Shown piece by piece: positions 17,213-26,888 of a stretch of 64,000 nucleotides of DNA (positions are counted from its first letter, which is position 1; every line of letters starts with the position of its first letter). The stretch is from an uncultured Clostridia bacterium. GTDB lineage: Bacteria > Bacillota > Clostridia > Oscillospirales > Ruminococcaceae. Under the pieces are notes generated by a model. That model searched no databases. It was not told the origin of the DNA and saw only the letters and a program-made list of their open reading frames with translations. The stretch is taken from contig CAOKWH010000001.1 in assembly GCA_948473085.1 (NCBI GenBank), positions 91,804 through 155,803 of the forward strand. Direction: 5' to 3'. Position numbers and translations under genes: made by a program.

Positions 17213-20200
17213 ATGACTAAAAAGTTTAATGTTACCGGCATGACCTGTACAGCCTGCTCCTCCCATATCGAGCGGGCGCTTTCCAAAACCAATGGGGTTC
17301 GGTCGGTGAATGTAAACCTGCTTTCCAACAGCATGATGATCGACTATGACGAGGATACCCTGAGCCCCCGGGACATCTCCCGCATTGTAGAGGACGCCGG
17401 ATATGGCGCCACCCCGGCGGACAGCGCCGGGAGCAAGGCCGCCCGGCCGGAACCGCCGGAAAACCTGACGCTAAAGGAAGCCGAACACAAGAAAAAGCAG
17501 TTTTTGCAGTCGCTGGTGTTTTTGGTGCCTCTGTTTTACATCTCGATGGGCAGCATGTTTGGCCTGCCGGTGCCCCAGTGGATGGACGGCATGCACAACC
17601 CCCTGGCCTTTGCCTTCACCCAGCTGTTGCTGACCCTGCCGGTGCTGTACCTGAACCGCAACTACTTTTTCACCGGCTTTAAAACCCTGTGGCATCGCTC
17701 CCCCAATATGGATTCCCTCATTGCGGTGGGTTCCATGGCGGCACTGGTGTATGGCATCTATGCCATCTACCAAATTTCGTTTGCCATGGTGGCAATGGAC
17801 CACGAAAAAATGATGCAGCACTCCATGGACCTCTATTTTGAATCTGCCGCCACCATCCTTACCCTGATTACCTTTGGCAAGTGGCTGGAGGCCCGCTCCA
17901 AGAGCAAGACCTCCGAGGCCATCTCCAAGCTGATGGATCTGGCCCCCAAGAGCGCTGTGGTGCTCCGGGGCGGCGCCGAGGTGGAAATCCCGGTGGAGGA
18001 GGTGCAATCCGGGGATATTGTTATCATCCGGCCCGGGCAGAGTATCCCGGTGGATGGCGTGATTATTGAGGGCAGCTCCTCGGTGGACGAATCGGCTCTG
18101 ACCGGTGAGAGTATCCCGGTGGAGAAGAATGTGGACGACCGGGTGATTGCCGCCACAGTAAACAAAAGCGGCTTTCTCAAGTTCCGGGCCACCCGAGTGG
18201 GGGACGACACCACCCTGGCCCAGATTATCCGGCTGGTGGAGGAGGCCTCTTCCTCCAAGGCACCCATTGCCCAGCTGGCCGACAAGGTGGCCTCGGTATT
18301 TGTGCCTGCTGTTATGAGCATTTCGGCCATTACCATTGTGGTGTGGCTGCTGCTGGGAGCCGGGTTTGATTTTGCCCTGAATATGGGCATCTCGGTGCTG
18401 GTTATCTCCTGCCCCTGCGCTTTGGGCCTGGCCACACCGGTGGCCATCATGGTGGGCACCGGCAAGGGCGCTGAAAACGGCATCCTCATTAAGAGCGCCG
18501 AAAGTTTGGAAACCGCCCACCTGATTGACACCGTTATCCTGGACAAAACCGGCACCGTCACCGAGGGCAAGCCCCAGGTTACCGACATCATCACCGCCGG
18601 CGAAACGGATGAAAACACACTGATTGCCCTGGCAGCCGCAGTGGAACAGCGCTCCGAGCACCCGCTGGCCGAAGCCATTGTCCAGCACGCCGCAGAGCTG
18701 GGGCTGGCTGTGGCCGAATCCCAGAACTTCGGCGCCACTGCCGGGCAGGGAGTGTATGCCGATGTACAGGGCAGCACCATCTATGCCGGCAACCAGAAAA
18801 TGATGGCCGAAATAGGCGCTGCCGCCGCTCAGCTGGAGACCGAAGCCGACCGGCTGGCCCAGGATGGCAAAACCCCGCTCTACTTTGCCAAAAAGCAGGG
18901 GGAAACGGTTCAGATGCTGGGCATTGTAGCTGTGGCCGATGTTGTCAAGCCCACCAGCCAGCGGGCTATTGCCGAGCTGAAAAAGCTGGGGATTGATGTT
19001 GTCATGCTCACCGGCGACAACAAAAAGACCGCCGCCGCCATCCAGCGCCAGATGGGCATTGACCGGGTAGTGGCCGAGGTACTGCCCCAGGACAAGGAAC
19101 AGGAGGTGCGCAAACTCCAGGAGGAGGGCAAAAAGGTGGCCATGATAGGCGATGGCATCAACGACGCACCGGCACTGGCCCGGGCCGATGTGGGCATTGC
19201 CATTGGCGCCGGCACCGATGTGGCCATTGAATCCGCCGATATTGTACTGATGAAAAGCGACCTGCTGGACGCTGTGGCCGCCATAGAGCTGAGCAAGGCC
19301 GTTATCCGCAACATCAAGCAGAACCTGTTCTGGGCCTTCTTCTACAACACGGTAGGCATTCCGCTGGCAGCAGGTGTATTCTATTCCTTTGGGCTGAAAC
19401 TGAACCCCATGTTTGCCGCTGCGGCCATGAGCTTCAGCTCGGTAAGTGTTGTCAGCAACGCCCTGCGTTTAAAGCTGTTTAAGCCCAGCGTTTCGGCCGC
19501 CGACCTTCCCCTTCCGGCCAAATCCCAGGAAGTTAAGCCGGTCTTCCCTGCCGCTCCTGCGCAGCCGGAGCCGATTGCCGAAAAAATAATGGTGGTGGAG
19601 GGCATGACCTGCTCCCACTGCTCCGGACGGGTGGAAAAAGCCCTGAATGCCATCCCCGGTATACAGGCCACTGTTGACCTGGAAGCCAAAACTGCCGCAA
19701 TCCAGCTGTTCCAGCCTGTGGAGGATGCTGTACTCCAAAATGCAGTGACCGAGGCCGGTTACACTGTCCTTTCCATTGCCAACTCTGCCTGCCCTGCCGC
19801 TCCTGCGCGGCCGGAGCCGATTGCCGAAAAAATAATGGTGGTGGAGGGCATGACCTGCTCCCACTGCTCCAGGCGGGTGGAAAAAGCCCTGAATGCCATC
19901 CCCGGCGTGCAGGCCACTGTTGACCTGGAAGCCAAAACTGCTTTTATAAAACTATATCGTCCCATAACTGACGACGAACTGACCCAAGCGGTAACCGAGG
20001 CCGGCTATACGGTGGTTTCCATCGCCAGCCCCGACACCATACAAAACACTCAATGTAAAGGAGAATGCACCATGACAAAGAAGATTGTAATTGAAGGAAT
20101 GATGTGCGGCCACTGCTCCGCCGCTGTTGAAAAGGCCCTGAATGCCATCCCCGGTGTACAGGCTGCTGTTGACCTGTCCGCTAAGACTGCCACTGTCACC

Positions 20201-20278
20201 CTGTCCGGCGAAGTGGCTGACGAGCTGTTGGCCAAGGCAGTGACCGATGCCGGTTACACTGTCGTTTCCATTGGCTAA
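17213..20278 (+). CDS. copA: Copper-translocating P1B-type ATPase with one N-terminal and three C-terminal metal-binding domains
   Basis: Exports Cu(I) across the membrane using ATP. The 1021 residues contain: heavy-metal-binding domain 1 ([15 protein letters not shown] near residue 10); eight transmembrane segments; A-domain SALTGES; membrane CPC motif at C400-P401-C402; DKTGT with phosphorylated Asp444; an HP motif (SEHPLAEAI); [11 protein letters not shown]; then linkers and three further CxxC domains at about 788-855, 870-940 and 954-1021. Two of these are almost identical. The last has its own ribosome-binding site and ATG (20072), so a free CopZ may also be made. Most CopA proteins are about 750-830 residues with only N-terminal CxxC domains, so this layout is unusual. 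csoR follows by 6 bp. Confidence 0.96.
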   Translation: MTKKFNVTGMTCTACSSHIERALSKTNGVRSVNVNLLSNSMMIDYDEDTLSPRDISRIVEDAGYGATPADSAGSKAARPEPPENLTLKEAEHKKKQFLQSLVFLVPLFYISMGSMFGLPVPQWMDGMHNPLAFAFTQLLLTLPVLYLNRNYFFTGFKTLWHRSPNMDSLIAVGSMAALVYGIYAIYQISFAMVAMDHEKMMQHSMDLYFESAATILTLITFGKWLEARSKSKTSEAISKLMDLAPKSAVVLRGGAEVEIPVEEVQSGDIVIIRPGQSIPVDGVIIEGSSSVDESALTGESIPVEKNVDDRVIAATVNKSGFLKFRATRVGDDTTLAQIIRLVEEASSSKAPIAQLADKVASVFVPAVMSISAITIVVWLLLGAGFDFALNMGISVLVISCPCALGLATPVAIMVGTGKGAENGILIKSAESLETAHLIDTVILDKTGTVTEGKPQVTDIITAGETDENTLIALAAAVEQRSEHPLAEAIVQHAAELGLAVAESQNFGATAGQGVYADVQGSTIYAGNQKMMAEIGAAAAQLETEADRLAQDGKTPLYFAKKQGETVQMLGIVAVADVVKPTSQRAIAELKKLGIDVVMLTGDNKKTAAAIQRQMGIDRVVAEVLPQDKEQEVRKLQEEGKKVAMIGDGINDAPALARADVGIAIGAGTDVAIESADIVLMKSDLLDAVAAIELSKAVIRNIKQNLFWAFFYNTVGIPLAAGVFYSFGLKLNPMFAAAAMSFSSVSVVSNALRLKLFKPSVSAADLPLPAKSQEVKPVFPAAPAQPEPIAEKIMVVEGMTCSHCSGRVEKALNAIPGIQATVDLEAKTAAIQLFQPVEDAVLQNAVTEAGYTVLSIANSACPAAPARPEPIAEKIMVVEGMTCSHCSRRVEKALNAIPGVQATVDLEAKTAFIKLYRPITDDELTQAVTEAGYTVVSIASPDTIQNTQCKGECTMTKKIVIEGMMCGHCSAAVEKALNAIPGVQAAVDLSAKTATVTLSGEVADELLAKAVTDAGYTVVSIG
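19546..19944 (+). repeat. Duplicated metal-binding-domain segment inside copA
   Basis: Two nearly identical stretches of about 150 bp (from 19546 and from 19792), offset by exactly 246 bp (82 codons). They cover [24 protein letters not shown] linker plus GMTCSHCS domain. Only scattered substitutions separate them over this region, so the duplication looks recent or is being homogenised by gene conversion. Confidence 0.85.
20057..20063 (+). promoter_or_regulatory. Internal ribosome-binding site before the CopZ-like domain
   Basis: AAAGGAG, eight bases before an in-frame ATG, inside the copA reading frame. No other part of copA has such a site ahead of a domain boundary. Confidence 0.7.
20072..20278 (+). 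CDS. copZ: Possible free copper chaperone CopZ made by internal initiation
   Basis: The last 68 codons of the copA frame read [21 protein letters not shown] and end at the copA stop. Length (68 residues), MxCxxC motif and complete beta-alpha-beta-beta-alpha-beta pattern equal a normal CopZ, which shuttles Cu(I) to CopA in the cytoplasm. An ideal ribosome-binding site precedes the ATG, whereas the 15 codons before it ([15 protein letters not shown]) look like a former intergenic spacer that happens to be open in frame. What I see is the site and frame; that two products are made is inference. Confidence 0.65.
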   Translation: MTKKIVIEGMMCGHCSAAVEKALNAIPGVQAAVDLSAKTATVTLSGEVADELLAKAVTDAGYTVVSIG

Positions 20279-20284
20279 GCTGCG

Positions 20285-20557
20285 ATGAAGGCTGACAGAG
20301 AAAAGGTTGTCCCCCTGCTGAAAACCGCCCGCGGCCAGCTGGACGGCATTTTAAAGATGATTGAGGATGACCGCTATTGTATCGACATTTCCAATCAGGT
20401 GCTGGCCACCATCTCCCTGCTGAACAAGGCAAACCGGGAAATTATCCGGGGGCATATCTCCGGCTGTGTGCAGGATTCCTTTGCTGCCGGCACCCCGGAG
20501 GAGCAGGAAGCCAAAATTGGCGAGGTTATGGCCGTGATTGAAAAAATGTCCAGATAA
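20285..20557 (+). CDS. csoR: CsoR-family copper-sensing repressor
   Basis: 90 residues, all-helical DUF156 family. The Cu(I) ligands Cys32 (YCIDI), His57 and Cys61 (HISGC) are present, the C-H-C set of true CsoR proteins rather than the formaldehyde or persulfide sensors. Without copper it represses; Cu(I) releases it from DNA. The start, ATGAAGGCTGAC, is only 6 bp after the copA stop and has no good ribosome-binding site, so it is probably translationally coupled. The operator at 17168 makes this an autoregulated operon. Confidence 0.92.
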   Translation: MKADREKVVPLLKTARGQLDGILKMIEDDRYCIDISNQVLATISLLNKANREIIRGHISGCVQDSFAAGTPEEQEAKIGEVMAVIEKMSR

Positions 20558-20561
20558 AACA

Positions 20562-20598
20562 AAAAGGGCCTTTCCGGTTTGACCGGAAAGGCCCTTTT
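20562..20598. terminator. Bidirectional terminator between csoR and the EF-G-like gene
   Basis: AAAAGGGCCTTTCCGGT and ACCGGAAAGGCCCTTTT with a three-base loop; perfect pairing. Confidence 0.92.
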
Positions 20599-20617
20599 AT
20601 GTTGCATGCTGCTGGGC

Positions 20618-22684
20618 TTACTCAGCCAACTTGGCAGCCTCGGCAATTACCTTTTCTTCCAACTGCTTGGGCAGCAGCTCATACCGGGCAAATTCCAGCT
20701 GGAAACTGCCTCTGCCTTGTGTAATGGAACGAAGGGTAACGGTAAAGTCGCTCATCTCGCTCATGGGCACCTCGCTCTGGATGATGGTCAGGCCCTTGCC
20801 TGCCGGTTCCATACCCAGTACACGCCCGCGGCGCTTGTTCAAATCACCCATAATATCGCCGGTATAGGTATCCGGTACTGTAACGCTCAAGGTGCCAATG
20901 GGCTCCAGAATAGCGGGGGCTGCCTGAGGCAGAGCCGTCTTATAGGCAATGGCCGCCGCCATTTTAAACGCCATTTCGGAGGAATCCACCGGATGGTAGG
21001 AGCCATCCAACAGGGTGGCCTTGAGGCCCACAACCGGGTAACCGGCCAGCACGCCCTTCTGCACACTCTCCTGCAAGCCCTTTTCCACAGCGGGGAAGTA
21101 ATTTTTGGGCACAGCGCCGCCAAATACCTTCTCCTCGAATACCAGGCCCTCGCTGTCACAGGGTTCAAATTCAATCCACACATCGCCAAACTGGCCGTGG
21201 CCGCCGGACTGCTTCTTGTGGCGTCCCTGCACCTTCACCTTTTTCTGGATGGTTTCCCGATAGGGTACACGGGCGGCCTCCAGGCTGATTTCCACACCAA
21301 ACTTGCTCTTTAGCTTGGATACAATCACATCCAGGTGCTGCTCGCCCAGGCCGGTGATAATCTGCTGCTTGGTTTCGGCATCCTGCCGGAAGGTGGCGGT
21401 GGGATCCTCCTCCATCAGGCGCTGCATCCCCTGGGCCACCTTGCCCTCATCCCCCTTGTTTTTAGCTACAACGGCCATAGAAAGGGTGGGATTGGGGAAT
21501 TTCATCTCGGCAAAACGCACCTTGCGGGAAGCCTCGCACAGGGTATCACCGGTAACAGCCTCTGCCAGCTTGGTAATCGCGCCAATATCGCCGGCAGAAA
21601 TGATGGTGGTATCCTCCTGCTTTTTGCCCCGGGTGTGCAGCAGCTTACCCAGCCGCTCCACCGAACCGGTGCGCATATTGATAAGCTCACTGTCCGCTGT
21701 AATTTTGCCCGAAACAACCTTGACATAGGAGAGCTTGCCCACAAATGGGTCGGCAATGGTTTTAAATACAAATACAGCAGTGGGGGCCTCGTCGGTGCAG
21801 TCGATGAGCACCTCTTCCCCAGCCTCATCTGTGGCGGGCAGGCCGGCGCTTTCGTAAGCCGAGGGCAGATGGTCGGCAATGGCGTCCAGCAGCATGTCCA
21901 TACCATCCATTGTAACGGCAGAGCCACAGAACACCGGCGCGATGGAACCGCTCTTAACACCCTGATGGATGCCGTGCAGAATCTCATCCCGGGTGAACTG
22001 CTCGCCGGAAAAGTACTTTTCAAACAGCTCTTCATCCGTTTCGGCAATGGCCTCGGATATGGCGGCGGAAAGGCCCTCCAGCCGGTGCCCGGTATCGGGC
22101 ATATCCGTCCCGCTAATCTCGCCGTTGGTATATGTATAGGCCTTATTGTCAATCAGGTTGATGTAGCACAGAACCTTGCCATCCTCCATATAAGGAACCA
22201 CCAGCGGGCAGACACTGGGGCCAAAGCTGGCTTTCAGCTGCTCCAGCACCTTGTAAAAATCCACATGCTCCATATCCATCTGGGTGACAAAGAACATCTT
22301 GGCCTTGCCCATGCTGTCGGCCAGGGCATAGGCCTTCTCGGTGCCCACTTCCACGCCGCTGCGGCCGGATACTGCAATCAGCACGCTTTCGGCGGCGGTA
22401 ATGCCCTCGTACATGCCGCCCTCAAAGTCGAACAAGCCGGGGGTGTCTATCAGGTTAATTTTGGTGCTTCCCCAGGCAAACGGCGCCACTGTGGAAGAAA
22501 CCGAAACCTTTCTTTTAATCTCCTCAGGGTCAAAATCGCAGACTGTGTTGCCCTCCGCCACCTTGCCAAAGCGGTCGGAATAACCGGTTTTAAAAAGCAA
22601 CGCTTCGGCAAGGGTGGTCTTACCGCTGGAACTATGCCCAGCCAGTGCAACATTTCTTATTTTACCTGCCAAATACTGTTTCAT
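20618..22684 (-). CDS. Elongation factor G-like GTPase (second EF-G type)
   Basis: 688 residues. GTPase motifs: GHSSSGKTTLAEALL (P-loop), DTPGLFDFEGGM (G3), TQMDME at the G4 position, where EF-G has NKxD; then domains II-V including GGHGQFGDVWIEFEP and RRGRVLGMEP. The altered G1 (GHSSSGKT rather than AHVDHGKT) and G4 mark the EF-G2-like paralogue common in Firmicutes, whose role differs from translocation-competent EF-G1 and is not established. I start at MKQYLAGKIRNVALAG (22684) instead of an in-frame ATG 63 bases upstream. Own promoter and terminator. Confidence 0.9.
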   Translation of the reverse strand: MKQYLAGKIRNVALAGHSSSGKTTLAEALLFKTGYSDRFGKVAEGNTVCDFDPEEIKRKVSVSSTVAPFAWGSTKINLIDTPGLFDFEGGMYEGITAAESVLIAVSGRSGVEVGTEKAYALADSMGKAKMFFVTQMDMEHVDFYKVLEQLKASFGPSVCPLVVPYMEDGKVLCYINLIDNKAYTYTNGEISGTDMPDTGHRLEGLSAAISEAIAETDEELFEKYFSGEQFTRDEILHGIHQGVKSGSIAPVFCGSAVTMDGMDMLLDAIADHLPSAYESAGLPATDEAGEEVLIDCTDEAPTAVFVFKTIADPFVGKLSYVKVVSGKITADSELINMRTGSVERLGKLLHTRGKKQEDTTIISAGDIGAITKLAEAVTGDTLCEASRKVRFAEMKFPNPTLSMAVVAKNKGDEGKVAQGMQRLMEEDPTATFRQDAETKQQIITGLGEQHLDVIVSKLKSKFGVEISLEAARVPYRETIQKKVKVQGRHKKQSGGHGQFGDVWIEFEPCDSEGLVFEEKVFGGAVPKNYFPAVEKGLQESVQKGVLAGYPVVGLKATLLDGSYHPVDSSEMAFKMAAAIAYKTALPQAAPAILEPIGTLSVTVPDTYTGDIMGDLNKRRGRVLGMEPAGKGLTIIQSEVPMSEMSDFTVTLRSITQGRGSFQLEFARYELLPKQLEEKVIAEAAKLAE

Positions 22685-22809
22685 AGGCTTGTATCGCCCC
22701 TTTCCATTTTTTATTAAAAGACCATTTGCAGCAAAAGGCACAATCATTGCTGAAATATATTGTATATTTTCGATAATACACAGACCAGTCCTTCAATAAT
22801 TATAGCTTT

Positions 22810-22838
22810 ATTATACAATTCTCCCGAATGAATAACAA
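22810..22838 (-). promoter_or_regulatory. Promoter of the EF-G-like gene
   Basis: Minus-strand TTGTTA and TATAAT with a 17-bp spacer. Confidence 0.55.
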
Positions 22839-22851
22839 GAGAAAAAGGCGC

Positions 22852-22892
22852 AAAAAATACATCACCCATATACAATTTATGGGTGATGTATT
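22852..22892 (-). terminator. Terminator of the degenerate P-type-ATPase-like gene
   Basis: ATACATCACCCATA and its complement with a short loop; six T follow on the minus strand. Confidence 0.9.
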
Positions 22893-22922
22893 GTGCAGTT
22901 TGTTTAAGCGGCGCCAAAAGCA

Positions 22923-25900
22923 TCAATACCGGCGCAGGTTGGGCAGCAGCATAACCACAACTGCCCAAAAACACTGATAGGCAATAAGCAGTGTAAAGGT
23001 AACCGAACCAATGGCATTGGTAAATGCAAAATAGGTGAGCAGCGCATAGCCAATGGTAACCCCTATGCACTGCAGGATAGTGCCCAGTACAATGGAGGTT
23101 TTGGCCGAAAGAATGCCGCTGAGGGTGCGCACCTTGGAGGCCAGCGAACCATTGTAGACAATTTCGGCCTTGGCCCGGTCCTTGTGCTCCATCAGGCGGT
23201 CGCACTGGCTGTGCAGCTTGTAGGGCACAATTTCCACCATATCCTCCGGGAAGTCGAACACCTCGGCAATCTTCTGGGGGGTGATGTTGGAATCGGTGGT
23301 GTAAACCGAGATGCCTATCCCTCGGCTGGCCAACACCTCCAGCTGGTCGGTAATATCCGGGTCCGCTGCGTAGCTGAGCACAAAGATGGCTGTCAGCTCG
23401 CCGGAATTGGCCAGATACAGCACCTCCCGGCCATCCCGGACAAACTTTTTCTCATAGTCCTTGGAGGGGATTTCAATATTATGCCCCAGCATCAGCTCCC
23501 GGTTGCCAATCAGCACCCGCTTGCCATCCACCCAGGCGGATATGCCCATGGAATCCTCATAGACAATACTGTCCGCCTTTTTCAGAATCTTCTCATTGCC
23601 GCCAATCATCTGGGTAAAGATATAGCTGAGCACACAGTCGCTTTTGCATACAATGCTGGCGGCATCCACCATGGCCTCGTCAATCCGCTTCTGGTCGAAG
23701 GTTTTAATCCCATGCAGGGTGATGGACTGGGGGCCGAACAGCTCGCTGTCCTTAATAACAAAACAGTTGATGTCATCAAACCGGTCCAGCGCCGTATAGC
23801 CCGCCACCATCGAGCCATCCTCGCACAGCGCCCGGTTCATCCGGCGCAGGGGCAGGTTGCCCACAATGCTGCTGGTGAGCGGGGCGCAAATCAGTGTCAT
23901 GGCCGAAAATACGGTCAGGGACATGAACAAATCGCCATAGATAAACTGGGTGGCCCCAAAGACCAGGACACTGAATACAAAAAAGATGGGCGTGGCAATA
24001 CGGGTAATATTCTCGCCATAGTCCTCGGTGGAGGAAAAGTGCATAAAATTGGTTAAAAAGTCGGCGGGCTGGCTGTATCCCACCACCGGCGGGTCCAGGT
24101 TCTGGTTCCTGGTCAGCTCCCGGGCCAGGTTGCGGTCGTTGATGATGTTAAAGGCGTGGCGCTGGTACCCCCCTTCCGCCAGCAGACGGAAGTTGCGGTC
24201 GATGCGCTCTATCATAAACAGCTTGCCCAACAGATTGAATACCAGCCCCAATACCGTCACAGCAAAGTAGAAATGCACTCCATTGCCGGTGACGGCATCC
24301 GGGTTTAGGATGAGCACAATGCCCTGAACCATTGCCACCACGCCGGCAATGGCAATGGGGCCGTCACTGCTGGGCCGCAGGGTAAACAGCGCCTTCAGGC
24401 CGCCGGCAATGGTGGAGATGTTCACCAGCATGGCCAGCACCATCAGGCCCAGGTTCACCCCCATAAAGACGCTCATATTCCGCTCCGGAAGCATAAAGTT
24501 CAGCAGCGGCAGGCTGATATTGGTCAGCGAGGCGGTAAAATAGGCCAACATCACAAAAAGCAGCAGAGTGAACCCAAAGCGCAGACGCAGGCGCTTTTTG
24601 TTGGTGCTGATGGTTTTGTATACCTTGTTGGCATCCCTGGGGGTGTTAAAGTCATCCACATCGCCGCCATCGTCAATATCATCGTCCTCGGCTATCGGCT
24701 CCCCTTTGGCGGCCTTCTGCTTGCGGCGCAGCTGCCGGCGTTCCTCCTCCGCCTTAGAGTTGCCCTCCTCATCCATTGAGTAGAGGTCGATATTCATCTG
24801 GGTGGCGGAGTAGTCCTCCACCGCATCAGGTTCCTCCCGCTCAGCCGCCAAACCGGCCTGCCGGCTCTCCCGGGCGGCGTCAAAGCTGCGGGTGAAGGAG
24901 GGGGTTTTGCCATGCCCGCCAAAGTTCTTTAAAATCTCTTCCCGGCTGGTAATAATGGTGCCTCCCACAATCCGGGGCTCCATAGGGGGCTCCTCCGGCT
25001 CCAAGTTTTCAAACCGGGGGCGGCGGGGTTCGGCATCGGCAATGCGCTCCCGCAGGATGGAGAGGTCGTCCGCCGGGGCCGGCCCAGCCACCGGGCGCTC
25101 CTCATCCGGCCTGCGACGGCGAGGCGGTTCGGCGGCTTCTTCATACTCCGGTTCAGCCCGGCGGCCGGGCCGCGGGCGGGTATTCCCCACCGGCCGGCGG
25201 GGAACATCCTCCTCATACTGGCTGGGACGGCCAAAACGCGCCGTTTCATACCGGGCCTCCTCGGGGTAGTCCTCCATCTCCCGGGGGCGGCGAGCCGGCC
25301 GTTCCTGGTAATACTCCTCCTCATACTCCCGCTGGCTTCGGGGGGCCGTCCGGCGGGGCGGGCGCTCCTCGTCATACCAATCCTCTGCCCGGCCGCTGCG
25401 GCGGGGTGGTTCGGCGGCTTCTTCATACTCCGGTTCAGCCCGGCGGCCGGGCCGCGGGCGGGTATTCCCCACCGGCCGGCGGGGAACATCCTCCTCATAC
25501 TGGCTGGGACGGCCAAAACGCGCCGTTTCATACCGGGCCTCCTCGGGGTAGTCCTCCATCTCCCGGGGGCGGCGAGCCGGCCGTTCCTGGTAATACTCCT
25601 CCTCATACTCCCGCTGGCTTCGGGGGGCCGTCCGGCGGGGCGGGCGCTCCTCGTCATACCAATCCTCTGTCCGGCTGCCGCGGCGAGGCTCCCTGTATTC
25701 CTCCTCATACTCCGGCGCATAACGGGAGGACGAGCGGCGTTCCTCGTATTCCCCTCGGGCGCGGCGGGGGGGCTCGTCATACTCCTCCCTGGTGGGGCGG
25801 GAGGAGCGCCGGGGCGGGATACAGTCCTCCTCATCCTCTGCCCGGCTCCGGGCGGGACGGTCGTCATAGGGCTCCTCCTCATATGCATCATAGCGGCTGT

Positions 25901-26018
25901 ATACGGGGGCATAGTCCTCCTCCATGGCGGATCTTCCGCCGGGAATCATGCTGCCGGAGCCGCTTTTTTTCCTCTTAATTTCATCGAGAATATCATCGAC
26001 ATTGTATCGGTCTGCCAC
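22923..26018 (-). CDS. Degenerate P-type-ATPase-like membrane protein with a long R/E/Y/P-rich N-terminus (1031 aa)
   Basis: Residues 1 to about 470 are predicted disordered: MADRYNVDDILDEIKRKKSG, then acidic, arginine-, tyrosine- and proline-rich sequence holding two identical copies of about 87 residues (about 118-204 and 212-298). Hydrophobic segments follow from about 478. The rest follows the P1B-ATPase plan: a membrane segment ending AMTLICAPLTSSIVGN where CPC normally stands, an FDDINCFVIKDSELFG region where DKTGT should be (Asp757 is followed by SELF), an N-domain strand WVDGKRVLIGNRELM, and ISVYTTDSN (about 907-911) in place of TGDN. GDGxNDxP and TGES are absent. It is therefore probably not a pump; it may be a sensor or scaffold. 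A terminator follows; rlmB lies upstream. Confidence 0.8.
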   Translation of the reverse strand: MADRYNVDDILDEIKRKKSGSGSMIPGGRSAMEEDYAPVYSRYDAYEEEPYDDRPARSRAEDEEDCIPPRRSSRPTREEYDEPPRRARGEYEERRSSSRYAPEYEEEYREPRRGSRTEDWYDEERPPRRTAPRSQREYEEEYYQERPARRPREMEDYPEEARYETARFGRPSQYEEDVPRRPVGNTRPRPGRRAEPEYEEAAEPPRRSGRAEDWYDEERPPRRTAPRSQREYEEEYYQERPARRPREMEDYPEEARYETARFGRPSQYEEDVPRRPVGNTRPRPGRRAEPEYEEAAEPPRRRRPDEERPVAGPAPADDLSILRERIADAEPRRPRFENLEPEEPPMEPRIVGGTIITSREEILKNFGGHGKTPSFTRSFDAARESRQAGLAAEREEPDAVEDYSATQMNIDLYSMDEEGNSKAEEERRQLRRKQKAAKGEPIAEDDDIDDGGDVDDFNTPRDANKVYKTISTNKKRLRLRFGFTLLLFVMLAYFTASLTNISLPLLNFMLPERNMSVFMGVNLGLMVLAMLVNISTIAGGLKALFTLRPSSDGPIAIAGVVAMVQGIVLILNPDAVTGNGVHFYFAVTVLGLVFNLLGKLFMIERIDRNFRLLAEGGYQRHAFNIINDRNLARELTRNQNLDPPVVGYSQPADFLTNFMHFSSTEDYGENITRIATPIFFVFSVLVFGATQFIYGDLFMSLTVFSAMTLICAPLTSSIVGNLPLRRMNRALCEDGSMVAGYTALDRFDDINCFVIKDSELFGPQSITLHGIKTFDQKRIDEAMVDAASIVCKSDCVLSYIFTQMIGGNEKILKKADSIVYEDSMGISAWVDGKRVLIGNRELMLGHNIEIPSKDYEKKFVRDGREVLYLANSGELTAIFVLSYAADPDITDQLEVLASRGIGISVYTTDSNITPQKIAEVFDFPEDMVEIVPYKLHSQCDRLMEHKDRAKAEIVYNGSLASKVRTLSGILSAKTSIVLGTILQCIGVTIGYALLTYFAFTNAIGSVTFTLLIAYQCFWAVVVMLLPNLRRY
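25126..25669 (-). repeat. 262-bp exact repeat within the disordered N-terminus
   Basis: Bases 25126-25387 and 25408-25669 read identically by eye, offset by 282 bp (94 codons), so reading frame is kept. The repeat encodes WYDEERPPRRTAPRSQREY-type sequence. Identity at third codon positions points to a very recent duplication or ongoing recombination, and copy number may vary between strains. Confidence 0.9.
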
Positions 26019-26051
26019 TTCATATCCTCCTGCCTATCGTTCTATCACAAT

Positions 26052-26888
26052 CTATCGGGCCCGAATATTGGCCCGCTGCCTGGCAATTTCATACATCACA
26101 ATTCCCGCTGCCACCGAGGCGTTCAGCGATCCAACCTCCCCGTACATGGGCAGCGAAGCAATAAAATCGCACTTTTCGGTGAGCAGGCGGCTCATGCCTT
26201 TGCCCTCCGAGCCAACCACCAGGGCCACAGGGCCGGTGTAATCAATTTCACACCAGCACTGGCCCTCCATGTCGGTGCCATATACCCATACGCCCTGCTT
26301 CTTTAACTGTTCCACAGTGGCCGCCAGGTTGGGCACCCGCACCACCGGCAGATGTTCCACCGCTCCGGCGGAGGTTTTAGCCACTGTTACTGTCAGGCCC
26401 ACCCCGCCCCGCTTGGGGATAATAATGCCATGTGCCCCTGCCGCCTCGGCGGTGCGGATAATGGCCCCCAGGTTGTGCGGATCGGTGATGTCATCGGCAA
26501 TGATGACAAACAGGGGGGAATCCCCGGCTTTTTTATAGATGTCCTCCAGTTCGGCATAGGCGGCAGCCCCGGTTATGGCTATAACACCCTGGTGGTTCTG
26601 CCTGCCGCACATGCTGTCCAGTTTGGCAGGGCTGGCCTCCTTTACCGGGATGCCCGCTTCCTTTGCCATTGCGGCAATGCGCGGGATGCTGCCCTGATGG
26701 TCGCCGCTGGCAAGGAGGATGCTCTCCACCGCCCGGCCACTTTTCAGCAGCTCGAGCACGCCGTTGCGCCCAATTACAATATCCTCCCGTTGCATACCCG
26801 AGGGCTGTGTGCGGCCGCTGTTCCAGCCTTCCTGGCTGCTCTGCTCCCGGCGGGAGGGGGATGGGCGGTTCTTTTTCTCTTTCATCAT
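26052..26888 (-). CDS. rlmB: 23S rRNA 2'-O-methyltransferase, RlmB/TrmH family
   Basis: SPOUT-class enzyme that 2'-O-methylates a guanosine (G2251 in E. coli) of 23S rRNA using AdoMet. 278 residues from the ATG at 26888, which has GGAGAG upstream; a longer in-frame start was rejected. A basic, Ser/Arg-rich lead-in precedes the substrate-binding domain (GRNGVLELLKSG), then ADDITDPHNLGAIIRTAEAAG, the Ser/Glu motif GSEGKGMSRLL and the knot MYGEVGSLNASVAAGIVMYE. It starts the unit that includes the large P-type-ATPase-like gene 33 bp downstream. Confidence 0.93.
   Translation of the reverse strand: MMKEKKNRPSPSRREQSSQEGWNSGRTQPSGMQREDIVIGRNGVLELLKSGRAVESILLASGDHQGSIPRIAAMAKEAGIPVKEASPAKLDSMCGRQNHQGVIAITGAAAYAELEDIYKKAGDSPLFVIIADDITDPHNLGAIIRTAEAAGAHGIIIPKRGGVGLTVTVAKTSAGAVEHLPVVRVPNLAATVEQLKKQGVWVYGTDMEGQCWCEIDYTGPVALVVGSEGKGMSRLLTEKCDFIASLPMYGEVGSLNASVAAGIVMYEIARQRANIRAR

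Noticed and set aside
25126..25669. CRISPR or tandem satellite
   Set aside because: The repeat is long, coding and in frame; there are no short repeats with unique spacers.
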